From contig NZ_JACHMN010000002.1 in assembly GCF_014204945.1 (NCBI RefSeq), positions 4,611,001 to 4,675,000 on the forward strand: 64,000 nucleotides of DNA. The letters run 5' to 3'. This document shows, piece after piece, positions 8,892-17,469 of the stretch. The position numbers and the translations under genes were made by a program. Below the pieces are notes generated by a model, which ran no database searches, had not been told where the DNA came from, and was given only the letters and a program-made list of their open reading frames with translations. How positions within the stretch are numbered: the first letter of the stretch is position 1; each line of letters begins with the position of its first letter. This DNA is from Allocatelliglobosispora scoriae (GTDB taxonomy: Bacteria; Actinomycetota; Actinomycetes; Mycobacteriales; Micromonosporaceae).

Positions 8892-9881
8892 GTGGCACAC
8901 GAACTTGAGACCTTCGCCAACGGCCAGACGGCCTTCGCCAGTGCCCGCCTGTCGGCGTGGCACCAGCTGGGCACCGTCACCCAGGCCACGATGAGCGCCG
9001 ACGAGATCATGGGCGCCGCCCTGCTCGGCAACTGGGGCGTGCGCACCATCCCGGTGCGCGGCATCGACGTCGTGGACGGCATCGAGGTCCCGATCCTGGC
9101 CGACGACAAGCGGATGACAGTGCGCCGCAACCCGGTCACCGGTGTGACCGAGTATCTGGGCGTCGTCGGCACCGACTACGAGGTCATCCAGAACGAGCAG
9201 TGCGCCGACATGTTGGACAGGCTGATCGATCAGGTCAGCGGCGCGCACTTCGAAACCGCGGGCAGCCTGCGTAAAGGCAAGTCCGTGTTCGTCACGCTCA
9301 AGCTGCCCGACGCGATGGAGATCGCCGGAGTCGACCGGATGGACCTGTATCTGATCGGCACCACCTCCCACGACGGCACCGCCGCGCTGCGCGTGGACGC
9401 CAGCCCCATCCGCGTGGTCTGCGCCAACACCCAGCGAGCCGCTTTCCAGCACGCCGTGGGCCACTACACGTTCCGGCACACCTCGAAGGTCGGCGAGCAG
9501 ATCAGCCAGGCCCGCGAGGCGCTGGGCTTGATGTGGCGGTACATGGGCGAGTTCGAGAAGGCCGCCGAGCGGATGCTGCAGACCTCGATGACCAACCGCG
9601 AGTTCGAGAAGATCATCGCCCAGGTGTGGCCGGTCGCCGACAACGCCTCGGACAAGAGCAAGGCCAACGCCAAGGAGCGGACGGGAACGATCAAGTACCT
9701 GCTGACCGAGGCCGACACGCAGAAGGCCATCGCGGGCAGCCGGTGGGCCGGGTACCAGGCCATCACCGAGTACCTCGACCACTTCCAGGCCGCCAAGGAC
9801 GCCACCACCCGCGCCAACCGTGTCATCACCGGCAAGACCGGTGATCTGAAGGTGGTCGCGTTCGACCTGCTCAAGGTCTGA
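8892..9881 (+). CDS. DUF932 (phage/plasmid-like) protein
   Basis: The 329-residue product matches the phage/plasmid protein family DUF932 (TIGR03299). It has an N-terminal HELETFANGQTAFASARLSAWHQLG, VRRNPVTGVTEYLGVVGTDYEV, and a middle DGTAALRVDASPIRVVCANT. Members are common in actinobacterial plasmids and phages; their biochemical role is unknown. GTG 8892 is chosen over the open upstream frame because AAAGGAG lies eight bases before it and a terminator hairpin lies before that. A hairpin also follows the gene, so it appears to be a single-gene unit. Confidence 0.85.
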   Translation: MAHELETFANGQTAFASARLSAWHQLGTVTQATMSADEIMGAALLGNWGVRTIPVRGIDVVDGIEVPILADDKRMTVRRNPVTGVTEYLGVVGTDYEVIQNEQCADMLDRLIDQVSGAHFETAGSLRKGKSVFVTLKLPDAMEIAGVDRMDLYLIGTTSHDGTAALRVDASPIRVVCANTQRAAFQHAVGHYTFRHTSKVGEQISQAREALGLMWRYMGEFEKAAERMLQTSMTNREFEKIIAQVWPVADNASDKSKANAKERTGTIKYLLTEADTQKAIAGSRWAGYQAITEYLDHFQAAKDATTRANRVITGKTGDLKVVAFDLLKV

Positions 9882-9900
9882 CCCTCGCCCCTCCCTTTCC

Positions 9901-9936
9901 GCTGGGGCGGCGGTCGCCTTCGGCTGCCGTCCCAGC
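9901..9936 (+). terminator. Hairpin after DUF932 gene
   Basis: GCTGGG at 9901-9906 pairs with CCCAGC at 9931-9936, with inner complementary CGGC/GCTG segments around a loop centred on TCGCCTTCGG. Confidence 0.5.
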
Positions 9937-9991
9937 CCGTGACGAACGGACCGAACATGACCCACACCATCGGATGCCGTCGGAGCGGCCG

Positions 9992-10393
9992 ATGACCCCG
10001 CACATCCGCCACCCGCGCGATGAGCGCCAGGCCGTCTGCGGCATACCCGCCCAGGACGTGACGCGGTGGGAGGTCGAAGACCCTCCGCGTTCCGAGCACG
10101 CCTGCGAGGACTGCCTGACGCTCCTGGAGGACGCGGCCCGGCCCGACGACTACCAGCACCCCGCTGGTGACGCGACCCTCATCGACAGCCTCCGCAAGAT
10201 CGTCGCCGAGCGGCAGCACGCGAAGATCGACGGCGTGCTGGTCGACCTGTGGTCGGCCAGCGTCACCGTCCTGATCTGGGACCGGCTCAAGGACCGGCAC
10301 CGGCAGCGGCTTCTCACCCTGCCGTTGCACGAGCTGATCCTGCGGTGCGTCGCGATCTACGCCAGCGTCACCGACAAGGCGGACGGCCGATGA
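9992..10393 (+). CDS. Hypothetical protein with Cys pairs, 133 aa
   Basis: ATG 9992 is preferred over 9974 because GGAG at 9982-9985 is then correctly spaced. The N-terminus has single Cys residues (AVCGIP, then HACEDCL) that could hold a metal. The C-terminus (IDGVLVDLWSASVTVLIWD, then LPLHELILRCVAI) resembles a helical segment seen in many small actinophage and plasmid proteins of unknown role. It overlaps the next gene by ATGA. Function unknown. Confidence 0.65.
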   Translation: MTPHIRHPRDERQAVCGIPAQDVTRWEVEDPPRSEHACEDCLTLLEDAARPDDYQHPAGDATLIDSLRKIVAERQHAKIDGVLVDLWSASVTVLIWDRLKDRHRQRLLTLPLHELILRCVAIYASVTDKADGR

Positions 10394-10830
10394 CCGGACC
10401 GCACCGGGAACAGTGGTTCCACTACTACCGGTGGGTGTTCGCGGTGCACACCGCCATGGAGCTGATCGACGCCGCTCCACGCCCTACCCGGCTGCTCAAT
10501 GTGCCGACGTGGGCGGAGACGTTCGGCCTGACCCGCCTGGACAACCCGCAGCCGAACACGATCGCGCTGCTCGGCCCGGCGCCGGACGCCTTCGACCGCG
10601 ACTACGCAATGGCCACCGACCTGACCAAGCCGGTCATCGTCGCCCACCTGCTCATCAACGGCGTGGAGCCCGCGCTGCTGCTGATCGACGGCACCCACCG
10701 GCTCTACCGGGCCTGGCGCGAAGGCGTCCCCCAGCTGCCCGCCTACGTCCTCACCGTCGCCGAGAGCCGCCAGGTCCAACAAGACCTGCGGCTCGGCCCC
10801 GGACGGACCCGGCGCGCCCGGCCGCGCTAA
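10390..10830 (+). CDS. Hypothetical protein with ParB/Srx-like motif, 146 aa
   Basis: The start overlaps the stop of the preceding gene, showing coupled translation. Near the C-terminus, LLIDGTHRLYRAWREGVPQLP followed by YVL resembles the DGxHR signature of ParB/sulfiredoxin-fold proteins. The usual N-terminal half of the fold is only weakly visible in PVIVAHLLINGVEP. It may be a small ParB-fold NTPase or nuclease-like accessory protein; this is a motif-level suggestion only. Confidence 0.6.
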   Translation: MTGPHREQWFHYYRWVFAVHTAMELIDAAPRPTRLLNVPTWAETFGLTRLDNPQPNTIALLGPAPDAFDRDYAMATDLTKPVIVAHLLINGVEPALLLIDGTHRLYRAWREGVPQLPAYVLTVAESRQVQQDLRLGPGRTRRARPR

Positions 10831-10854
10831 CCGCGGCCACACCTTCCACCCCAC

Positions 10855-10898
10855 GTACGCCTCGGCGGACCGCCCACGCCGGCGGCCCCGAGGCGTAC
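10855..10898 (+). terminator. 11-bp stem hairpin
   Basis: GTACGCCTCGG at 10855-10865 pairs perfectly with CCGAGGCGTAC at 10888-10898, 25 bases after a stop and 27 bases before the next start. Confidence 0.55.
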
Positions 10899-10924
10899 CC
10901 ACCTCACCCCTTGGGAGAAAGCGC

Positions 10925-11254
10925 ATGTCCAACACCGCACCGTGGCACATGCTGTGCAACTGCCGTTGCCCGCTGCACCACGGCTTCGAGCGCACCGACT
11001 ACTTCCAGCCCGGCTGCGCCTGCGCCATCACCTGCGACACCCAGCCCATGACCCTGCTGGCCGAGCAATGGGGCTGCGCCCTGTTCCTCGACCGCAATGG
11101 CGACCTGTGGCACGTCAACGCCATGGCCAACGGCCAATGGGACTGGGAGCACGGCGGCGAGATCGACACCCGCGCGGACACCTACGACGACAACGTGGAC
11201 ATCGAGCGCCTGCTCCGTGAGGCCGCCTGCGTCCTGCGGACGTACCACGCCTAA
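10925..11254 (+). CDS. Small Cys-rich protein, first of a tandem paralogous pair
   Basis: The 109-residue product opens with three Cys-containing clusters (CNCRCPLHHGFER, GCACAITCDTQP). A beta-rich core follows (GCALFLDRNGDLWHV). The gene 86 bases downstream has the same layout and about a third of residues in common, so the two arose by duplication. The Cys/His pattern suggests a metal site, but no named family is recognised. GGGAGAAA precedes the ATG. Confidence 0.65.
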   Translation: MSNTAPWHMLCNCRCPLHHGFERTDYFQPGCACAITCDTQPMTLLAEQWGCALFLDRNGDLWHVNAMANGQWDWEHGGEIDTRADTYDDNVDIERLLREAACVLRTYHA

Positions 11255-11273
11255 CCCAACCCAACCGTTCAAG

Positions 11274-11309
11274 GTGGGCCGCCCACGTGGGCGGCCCACG
11301 GCCCTTTTT
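11274..11309 (+). terminator. Perfect 26-bp palindrome followed by five T
   Basis: GTGGGCCGCCCAC at 11274-11286 is followed immediately by its exact inverse complement at 11287-11299 and then GGCCCTTTTT. This is the clearest Rho-independent terminator in the window. As DNA it is also a perfect palindrome. Confidence 0.8.
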
Positions 11310-11339
11310 GTGTTTCACCACCTTTTCAAGGAGACAGCT

Positions 11340-11681
11340 ATGTACCGCACCTACCGCAACCCCTACGAGCGCGCCTGCGACTGCACCTGCCCGGCCCACC
11401 ACGGCCAGCAGCGCTGGACCTACAACGACCCCGGCTGCCACTGCCTGGCCACCTGCGCCAGCCAGCCGATGATCCTGCTCACCCCCGAAGTCGGCGGAGC
11501 GATGTTCCTCAACTACCACGGCGCGCTGTGGTACGTGCCCGCCCTCGAACCGGGCCACTGGGACTGGCGCTACGCCACCCCGGTCGACGTCGGCCACCCG
11601 CTGTTCGACGCCGCTGACCTGATCATCGACCTCCTCCGCGACACCCACAAGGCGCTGCTGCCCCTGATCCACCGCATGTAG
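11340..11681 (+). CDS. Small Cys-rich protein, second of the tandem pair
   Basis: This 113-residue paralogue of the upstream gene keeps the clusters CDCTCPAHHGQQR and GCHCLATCASQPM and the core GAMFLNYHGALWYV. AAGGAG lies well placed before ATG 11340. Retention of two copies with a terminator between them suggests separate regulation or diversification. Role unknown. Confidence 0.65.
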   Translation: MYRTYRNPYERACDCTCPAHHGQQRWTYNDPGCHCLATCASQPMILLTPEVGGAMFLNYHGALWYVPALEPGHWDWRYATPVDVGHPLFDAADLIIDLLRDTHKALLPLIHRM

Positions 11682-11709
11682 CGCCCCCGTCCCGTCTCGA
11701 CCTTGCCAG

Positions 11710-11742
11710 CCGCGCACCCGCGCGGAGACCCGGTCCTTTTTT
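11710..11742 (+). terminator. Terminator with six T
   Basis: CCGCGC at 11710-11715 pairs with GCGCGG at 11720-11725, then AGACCCGGTCC leads into six T at 11737-11742. The downstream TTTTTTGTTTCACC resembles the stretch after the terminator near 11305, which suggests a repeated leader cassette. Confidence 0.55.
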
Positions 11743-11764
11743 GTTTCACCGAAAGGCACTCATC

Positions 11765-12787
11765 ATGACCAAAGCCGTCATCGGCATCGTCACCGTCGTC
11801 ATCATCGGCTGCTTCGGCCTGCCGATGCTCCTGCTGTCCTCCGTGATGGGCGGCGGCCCCGGCGGCTGCGGCATCGCCGCCGCGCCCGCACTACGCCCGT
11901 CCGGGCAACCGGCCAGCATCGGCACCTGGGACACCGAACAACTCGAAATCGCCGCGACCATCATCGACGTCGGCGTCGCCAAAGGCGTCCCCCGCTGGGG
12001 CTGGGTCGTCGGCATCGCCACCGCCATGCAGGAATCCGGCCTGCGCAACCTGCCGTTCCTCGGCGACCGCAACGACCACGACTCCATCGGCGTCTTCCAG
12101 CAGCGACCCAGCCAAGGCTGGGGCACCGTCGAGCAGCTGGCCAAACCGGAGTACCAGGCCGGCAAGTTCTTCGACAAGCTCCTCACCCTCCCCGGCTGGG
12201 AACAGATGCCGCTCACCCGAGCCGCGCAGGCCGTCCAGGTGTCGGCGTTCCCCGACGCGTACGCCAAGTGGTCCGACGGCGCTCTCAAGATCGTCGAGCA
12301 GCTGACCAGCACGATCACGGACTGCTCCACCGAAGCGCTCGCCGCCCTGCCGGACGGGTTCGCGTTGCCCGCCTACACCCCGCCCGCCGTCGCGACCGCC
12401 ATCTTCTGGGCGGCCAATCAGCTGGGCACGCCGTACCACTTCGGCGGGTCCTGCACCGACCCGCACTCCGACAACCCCGACAAGCAATGCGACTGCTCGT
12501 CACTGATGCAGCAGGCGTATAAAGCCGCCGGGATCTCCATCCCGCGCGTCACCTTCGACCAGGTCAATGCCGGAACGGAGATTCGCGACCCGGCGATGCT
12601 GCTGCCCGGCGACCTCATCCTCATCCCCGGCAGCGAAGGCACCATGTCTAGCCCGCGGCACGTCGGCATGTACCTCGGCCAGGGCCTGATCATCCAAGCC
12701 CCGAAAACGGGTGACATCGTGAAGATTTCGCGCCTTTCGGGATGGATTGATCAGATCGCTTCAATCCGCAGGATCGTCAAAGGTTGA
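11765..12787 (+). CDS. Secreted two-domain cell-wall hydrolase (lytic-transglycosylase-like + NlpC/P60)
   Basis: ATG 11765 follows AAAGG. The 340-residue protein starts with a signal or anchor segment (AVIGIVTVVIIGCFGLPMLLL). The middle domain (VGIATAMQESGLRN, SIGVFQQRPSQGWGT) resembles the lysozyme-like part of conjugation-associated muramidases. The C-terminal domain is NlpC/P60, with the catalytic Cys in CDCSSLMQQAY (about residue 244) and His in RHVGMYLG (about residue 299). Such enzymes open the peptidoglycan for the mating channel (VirB1/TcpG-like role). This fits the VirB4/VirD4 genes at the start of the window and the extracytoplasmic location. Confidence 0.85.
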   Translation: MTKAVIGIVTVVIIGCFGLPMLLLSSVMGGGPGGCGIAAAPALRPSGQPASIGTWDTEQLEIAATIIDVGVAKGVPRWGWVVGIATAMQESGLRNLPFLGDRNDHDSIGVFQQRPSQGWGTVEQLAKPEYQAGKFFDKLLTLPGWEQMPLTRAAQAVQVSAFPDAYAKWSDGALKIVEQLTSTITDCSTEALAALPDGFALPAYTPPAVATAIFWAANQLGTPYHFGGSCTDPHSDNPDKQCDCSSLMQQAYKAAGISIPRVTFDQVNAGTEIRDPAMLLPGDLILIPGSEGTMSSPRHVGMYLGQGLIIQAPKTGDIVKISRLSGWIDQIASIRRIVKG

Positions 12788-13152
12788 TCATATTCCCGTT
12801 TGGCGAGGCTCGAGTCGGCTCAGGTCATTTCCAGCGCAGTAGAAAAACTCGGCACGGATCACAAGACACATCACGTGCTTGCAACAGATTGATGCGTTAA
12901 GTGCATCACTGAATATACGCAACCGACCATCCCGGCAGAGTGCGTACATGCCCGGCGTTGACCTCGCGGCAGCGGCGGTGAGGTGCCAGCCGGGACGAAC
13001 AACCTCCGGGTCGTTGACGTTTGCCGTCACCCACTCGCGCCTGGAAGGCGGTTCGGACCAAGCCGCGACCAACCGAGACGACCAGAGCGGTCGGGCCGCG
13101 GTGGCTTCGTAACTGCCTTTCCCGACGGCAGAGCGTCCGGCATGATTTCTTC
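12788..13152. other. 365-bp intergenic stretch, nothing firm
   Basis: The base composition drops right after the NlpC/P60 gene (ATATTCCCGTTTGG and similar), and short open frames on both strands lack ribosome sites. I see no repeat or hairpin of note. It marks the change from the conjugation module to the cargo zone. Confidence 0.4.
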
Positions 13153-14766
13153 GTGCCGAAGCCATCGCATCCTCCTACGTCGCGAGATCTGGTTTTCGAC
13201 TCTCTGAAGGTATCCCTGCGCAACGTTGGTGTCGGCCGTGGCCCCTGGGACGCGGCCACCGCCGATGCCGCCATCGGCCAGATTGCGGACGCCGTTGAAC
13301 TGGACATTCGGAAGCGGCTCGGGGACTTGAACACCCGTGAAGTTGTCCGTTGGGCGGCAGGAGAAATGGCGCACTGGACAGACCTCCAGTTCAAGGCGCG
13401 AACGGCGGCTCCATCGTCGCTCGCTAGGGCGCGTGAGGCACAATTGCACGCCGAGAATGCAGCAGCTGTCCACCTCGTCCTCGAACTCGCCGCAAGGCAA
13501 CCAGCCGATGGCCGTCGGCGGGATCCGAGTCAGCGTGACCTCGAGGCCCTCGCAATCCTGGCCCATGAGCTCTGGCGATGGCGGACCGTGGCAGACCGGG
13601 TCGCGGCCCGGCTGGTCACCGTGGTTGGCGCCAGACTGACCAAACGAGGCACCTTTGACGTCGAGGTTCGCGACCTGCCTCCCCTCCGGCTATCCCAGTT
13701 CGAGAACGCGTACGTCAGGCGGATGGCCGATGATGGTCCGCTTCGGAGCGCGGGTGATAACGCCGTCCTTCAAGCTCTTGTTCGGTCCTTGAAAAGCGGT
13801 TCGGCGATTCCTGGCGATTTGGCTGCCATCGACGCGGCGTTGAAGGACGATCGCGGCTACGGGCTAGTCGATCTTTTCGCCGCGCAGGAGTTCCTGATCC
13901 AGGTCAGCGGGGCCCACGATGACAGCGTCACTGGATACCTGTTCTCCAGTCGCGAGAGTCTCGAGGACACCGTCCGGGCCAACATGGATCAGCTCCTGCC
14001 CGCCGCTCATCTCGACGGCGTGCTCGAAGCATGTCGGCACTTGATCTGGACACAAGCCCTCCTGCAGGACTCGCCGCTGCAAATGTTGGAGTACCGAGAA
14101 TCGGTCGGTCGTCTCTACAGCCGTCCAGTTCTCGAGCTTGCCGACTTGTCCCTCTTCGTGCCTCGGAACGCGCCCGGACTAGCGCGCGTCGTACTGCTAC
14201 AACGAATCTTCGAGGGCACCTGGCCCGAGCATCTCTCGGCAAGCGATGCCTCGCTTTCCCGAGCGCTAAAGCAGCGTCGGGAGCGGGTACGTCCCATCGC
14301 AGGTTTCGAGGCCGACCTGAAAGGCACCCTCGCGTCTACGGGCTTGCCGTTCGTCGTCGGGGTCCGCCAAAGCGTCCTCCATCGGCCCTCTGACGTGCTT
14401 GGCGTTCCGGTGCGTGCCGAGATCGATGCAGTCGTCGTCGCCGTACACTCGCTGACCATCTGGGTAGTGGAGGCCAAGGACTTGGCAGTACCATTCTCAC
14501 CGCGCCGTATCCGCGGCGAAGTGAACAATTACCATCGGGTCGGCCGACATGTGGACAAGCTGCTGGCCAAGGTCAAGGACCTCGCCGCGAATCCGGCCGA
14601 AGTCGCAGGCCGGCTCGGTGTTGCTGACGTGGCGGGGACATTCGCCGTGCGGGGCCTGTTCGTGACCCGAGAGCCGACTCCGGCAGCCTTCACCGATGAC
14701 CGCACACACGACTTCGTCACCCTCGACCGGCTACCGGATTTTCTTTGGAACGAGCCCAGCAGCTGA
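13153..14766 (+). CDS. PD-(D/E)XK nuclease-like protein
   Basis: The open frame could start at 13021, but its first 44 codons look non-coding; GTG 13153 (VPKPSHPPTSRD) is a more likely start, giving 537 residues, although no clear ribosome site is visible. The long N-terminal part is helical and not recognised. Near residues 421-442 the order EID-AVVVAVHSLTIWVV-EAK matches the D...ExK core of PD-(D/E)XK nucleases. Codon use is slightly less GC-rich than the conjugation genes. It stands alone before a hairpin (GGCCCG/CGGGCC near 14770-14800). A nuclease role in defence is plausible but inferred. Confidence 0.6.
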   Translation: MPKPSHPPTSRDLVFDSLKVSLRNVGVGRGPWDAATADAAIGQIADAVELDIRKRLGDLNTREVVRWAAGEMAHWTDLQFKARTAAPSSLARAREAQLHAENAAAVHLVLELAARQPADGRRRDPSQRDLEALAILAHELWRWRTVADRVAARLVTVVGARLTKRGTFDVEVRDLPPLRLSQFENAYVRRMADDGPLRSAGDNAVLQALVRSLKSGSAIPGDLAAIDAALKDDRGYGLVDLFAAQEFLIQVSGAHDDSVTGYLFSSRESLEDTVRANMDQLLPAAHLDGVLEACRHLIWTQALLQDSPLQMLEYRESVGRLYSRPVLELADLSLFVPRNAPGLARVVLLQRIFEGTWPEHLSASDASLSRALKQRRERVRPIAGFEADLKGTLASTGLPFVVGVRQSVLHRPSDVLGVPVRAEIDAVVVAVHSLTIWVVEAKDLAVPFSPRRIRGEVNNYHRVGRHVDKLLAKVKDLAANPAEVAGRLGVADVAGTFAVRGLFVTREPTPAAFTDDRTHDFVTLDRLPDFLWNEPSS

Positions 14767-15010
14767 CGAGGCCCGACCCGTCTTGGGGCGGGCCGGTGTT
14801 GCTGGACGCTCAGTCGCCACGTCAGCTCGGTGCAGTTTCATGTTTTCGGGCAAGGACAAGCTGGCGTGATGGCAGAACCCTGGCGGGCGCGTTTTCGCTG
14901 GTGGGCACGGATCGGCGGCGGCACAGGCGGCTTGGCTTGACGCACGGGGCGGATTGAGCGGGAATCGGTGGTGTTCACCTGATCGCACCATCCGACCCTG
15001 GGGGGCCACC

Positions 15011-15484
15011 ATGACCGATAACAACGATTCGCGGGCGGTGGCCGACGCTCTAGCGGGGGTGCGCGATGCCGTGGACAGGTGCCGCGCCGTGCTGGCCGAA
15101 CCCGGTCGCCAGCATGTGGTGGACCTGCTCGATACCGCCTCTGCGACGAGCGATTTGACGGCGGCGATCCTGTATCTGGTCGCGCCGTTGGCCGATGAGA
15201 CCGAGCCGGGCACCGACGACGCGCTGGAGCGGGCGGCGGATCTGGCGGCCGACAGCCGCCGCTACATCGTCACGGGCCTGCACCTCATGGCAGGTGCGCA
15301 CGCTATCGCGGCTGCAGTGGTCTCGCTGCGACAGGTGACGGCGCGGCCTACGCAAAGGCGGGTCACGTCCCGGCCCGCTAAGAGCAGGTGGTGGCCGGGC
15401 TTGGCATCGATGCGGTCGTGGGCCGTGCGGCTCTGGCAGGAGACGTGGATGCCGCCTGACCCTGACCTCGGCCGGGCACCGTAG
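15011..15484 (+). CDS. Hypothetical protein; a damaged second copy lies at 19.8 kb
   Basis: The 157-residue protein is mostly helical (ALAGVRDAVDRCRAVL, then TSDLTAAILYLVAPLADE and GLHLMAGAHAIAAAVVSLRQV) with a basic tail. No family is known to me. A degraded version of its second half is found at about 19835-20005, where it lies upstream of a complete SpdB-like gene. Both copies are followed by the same short repeat. This makes it a marker of a duplicated locus. Confidence 0.65.
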   Translation: MTDNNDSRAVADALAGVRDAVDRCRAVLAEPGRQHVVDLLDTASATSDLTAAILYLVAPLADETEPGTDDALERAADLAADSRRYIVTGLHLMAGAHAIAAAVVSLRQVTARPTQRRVTSRPAKSRWWPGLASMRSWAVRLWQETWMPPDPDLGRAP

Positions 15485-15562
15485 ACATCTGCACCAACGG
15501 ATGGCGGGCCGTCCCTCGCCCAGGGGATACCGGCCACGGTACGACCCGCTACGGTTGCTCCA

Positions 15563-15607
15563 ACGCCCTACGCCGGTCTTCCCCCGTGGACCGACGTGGG
15601 GCGCTTC
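15563..15607. repeat. Dispersed repeat, copy 1 of 3
   Basis: The segment beginning ACGCCCTACGCCGGTC and containing CCGTGGACCGACG recurs at 18491 and, less exactly, at 20048. Copies 1 and 3 lie just after the two copies of the 157-residue protein gene. Confidence 0.6.
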
Positions 15608-15762
15608 ATGTTCCGGGCCGGGCGTCGGGCAACTTCCTGCTGTCCATTCTCCGCAGAAGTGAACGATGGTCATGAGAAATCGAAGCCACCCGTGAGGAAT
15701 GGGTATACGTCCAGGGAATCGTCCGCCAGATGGCGCTGTGGGTCCCAACCTTGTCAGGCTCC

Positions 15763-16670
15763 CTATGCGAAGCGACCGCGCCAGATGGTGTGGGTCGATG
15801 GGCCGTGGAACTGGTCCTCGCGGCGGGGCTTCTGTTCGGGGCCAGGGGCCTTCTTGAACTTCGCGACCCTGAGCCCAGGTACGTGCGCGTAACGCCATGC
15901 CGGTGTCGAAGGTGAGTAGGGTGATCGACTTGCCTGTGAGCGGTTCGATGGTGGCGATCCGGTCGACGATCTCGTCGTCAACATCCGCGAGCCGGACGTG
16001 GCCGGGGCGGTCCATGACGACCTCGACCCGGGTTTCGCGCCTGTTTGTGCCCGGTGTGCCACGTTCGAGGAGCAAGAGGCCGGGTTGGCCCGGGTCTCTC
16101 CACAGATCGTCGAGGACGGCGATGGAGTAGCGGGCTCGCGGCCGGTAACGCTCTGCGCCTTCCTTGAGCCGGTCAAGCTCGTCGACCACAGCGAGCGGCA
16201 CGAGGATGCGGATGTTTCTCCGATTGTCGTCGAACAGCTCGTGGAAGTTGATTTCGCGTAGCGGCTTGTCATGATTGAGGAAGAATGTGGTGTCCAGAGC
16301 AAGGAACACCTCGACGCATTCCCAGCTTCGCATCCGCTCGGCGATGGCATCCTTCGTGGCTTGGAGCGCGATGATGCGTTCATCGAGTTCGAAGGAGACA
16401 GCATTCTCCAGGCCGGACGTTGCCTGCGCAGCCCAGAGCATGCGGTGCCGGTCGGTGAAGATCAGGAGATTGGTCTCGCTGCGAGGTATGTGCCCGCGAA
16501 GCTGGGCTGCGGATTGGTCAGACCAGTCGAGGTAGCGACCGAGGTAGTTGCCCTGGCCGCCGCCGCCGCGCAGATTACGAGCGGCGGTGTGGATGTCGTT
16601 GAAGACGCGCTGCGCCGTGACGGTTTGCGCCGGGGAGAAGCTGTGGGAGCACCGGCTGATTGTCCATGAC
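15763..16670 (-). pseudogene. PIN-domain protein, frameshifted and without a clear start
   Basis: Read leftward, one frame gives a continuous protein. It runs from about 16640 (RVFNDIHTAARNL, GNYLGRYLDWSDQSAAQL) into the PIN core: EVFLALDTTFFLNHD with the first acidic residue, PLAVVDELDRLKEG, and LLTFDTGMALRA. At about 15880 the natural ending continues in another frame (LRVAKFKKAPGPEQK) up to the stop at 15763, so one indel has occurred. In the other frame the open region runs on into non-coding sequence to 15050. The 5' end abuts a fragment of an SpdB-like gene and has no good start. PIN proteins are RNases, often toxins. Confidence 0.6.
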
Positions 16671-16734
16671 GGACGGACACCTTTCGGGCGGCACGTGCGG
16701 CGGGCGTGCCCGGATCACCGGGGTCACCTGCGCG

Positions 16735-16890
16735 GGCGAGGGACTTGCGCAGATGATCGGGCAGCTCGGCCTCCCAAGCACGCCGCCTGCGGCGTCCGAG
16801 GCCGGTCCTGGGCGGGACGCCAGCGATCCGCGACAGCTCGGCTCCGGTGGGCACGCGGCCCGCGTGACCTCGCCATCCCCGAACCGGAGT
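16735..16890 (-). pseudogene. Remnant of the SpdB-like gene C-terminus
   Basis: The leftward translation VPTGAELSRIAGVPPRTG, then LGRRRRRAWEAELPDHLRK, is nearly the same as the last 45 residues of the intact SpdB-like protein at 20170-21555. The DNA is also clearly related, and similarity stops abruptly at about 16895. The remainder of the gene is missing. The roughly 250 bases from here to 17150 hold no gene I can support. Confidence 0.75.
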
Positions 16891-17150
16891 ATGGCTCCAC
16901 CGCCCACAGGCCCGTGGCTATGGCGGACGAGGCTGGCCCCACCAGGACAGCCATATCATGCCCTCGGAAGCGGATGCGCCGCCGCTTCTTGCCTCGCCCA
17001 GCCGAAGTCTTCTACGACGAGGATCAGCGCTGGGTTTGCGTCGCACACCGCGTGCCTGCCCAGCGCTCACCTGGAACATCCGGAGCTACCGCAGAAGATG
17101 CGCATGCTCTTTCTGCTCGTGCCGATCACGGCAGCCAACACCCGCGATAG

Positions 17151-17354
17151 CTAATCCAGAAGCCCAGTACTGCTTAGGGCAAGGATGAAAAGCGTGGCGG
17201 CCGTAGCGCAGGCTGCCGATCCTCGGAAGATGCAGTCAGGAACTGAGTGTCCACTGAGTCGAGAAACGATACCTCCCAAAAGTCCAGCAACGATAGCAGC
17301 CAAGAATGCCGTTGCCATAAGTAGCAACTTGACGGCAAGCGGTGACTGCATCAT
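17151..17354 (-). CDS. Small two-helix membrane protein, 67 aa
   Basis: The product has two hydrophobic segments (LLLMATAFLAAIVAGLLGGI and ATAATLFILALSSTGLL) joined by a short hydrophilic loop. GGGGAG lies immediately upstream of the paired ATG codons at 17354 and 17351. It is divergent from the HTH gene at 17470, with an AT-richer promoter region between them. No family recognised. It could be an element-encoded membrane partner of the neighbouring HTH protein. Confidence 0.5.
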   Translation of the reverse strand: MMQSPLAVKLLLMATAFLAAIVAGLLGGIVSRLSGHSVPDCIFRGSAACATAATLFILALSSTGLLD

Positions 17355-17469
17355 GGGCTCCCCTGTGTCGATGTCCTGACACAGTTAGCGTCCATGGCCC
17401 ACTGCCAGTGGTGCTAGAGTTCGTGACTACGTCAAAACTAATCAGGACTATACGAGACTTGGTGGGGAC

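Noticed and set aside
11274-11299. Perfect 26-bp palindrome considered as an operator or resolution site
   Set aside because: It is followed directly by GGCCC and five T and lies just after a stop codon, which fits a terminator better.
13021-13152. Upstream start of the PD-(D/E)XK-like gene
   Set aside because: The first 44 codons are Arg/Pro-rich and lie in a stretch with competing shadow frames; GTG 13153 is more natural, though not proved.
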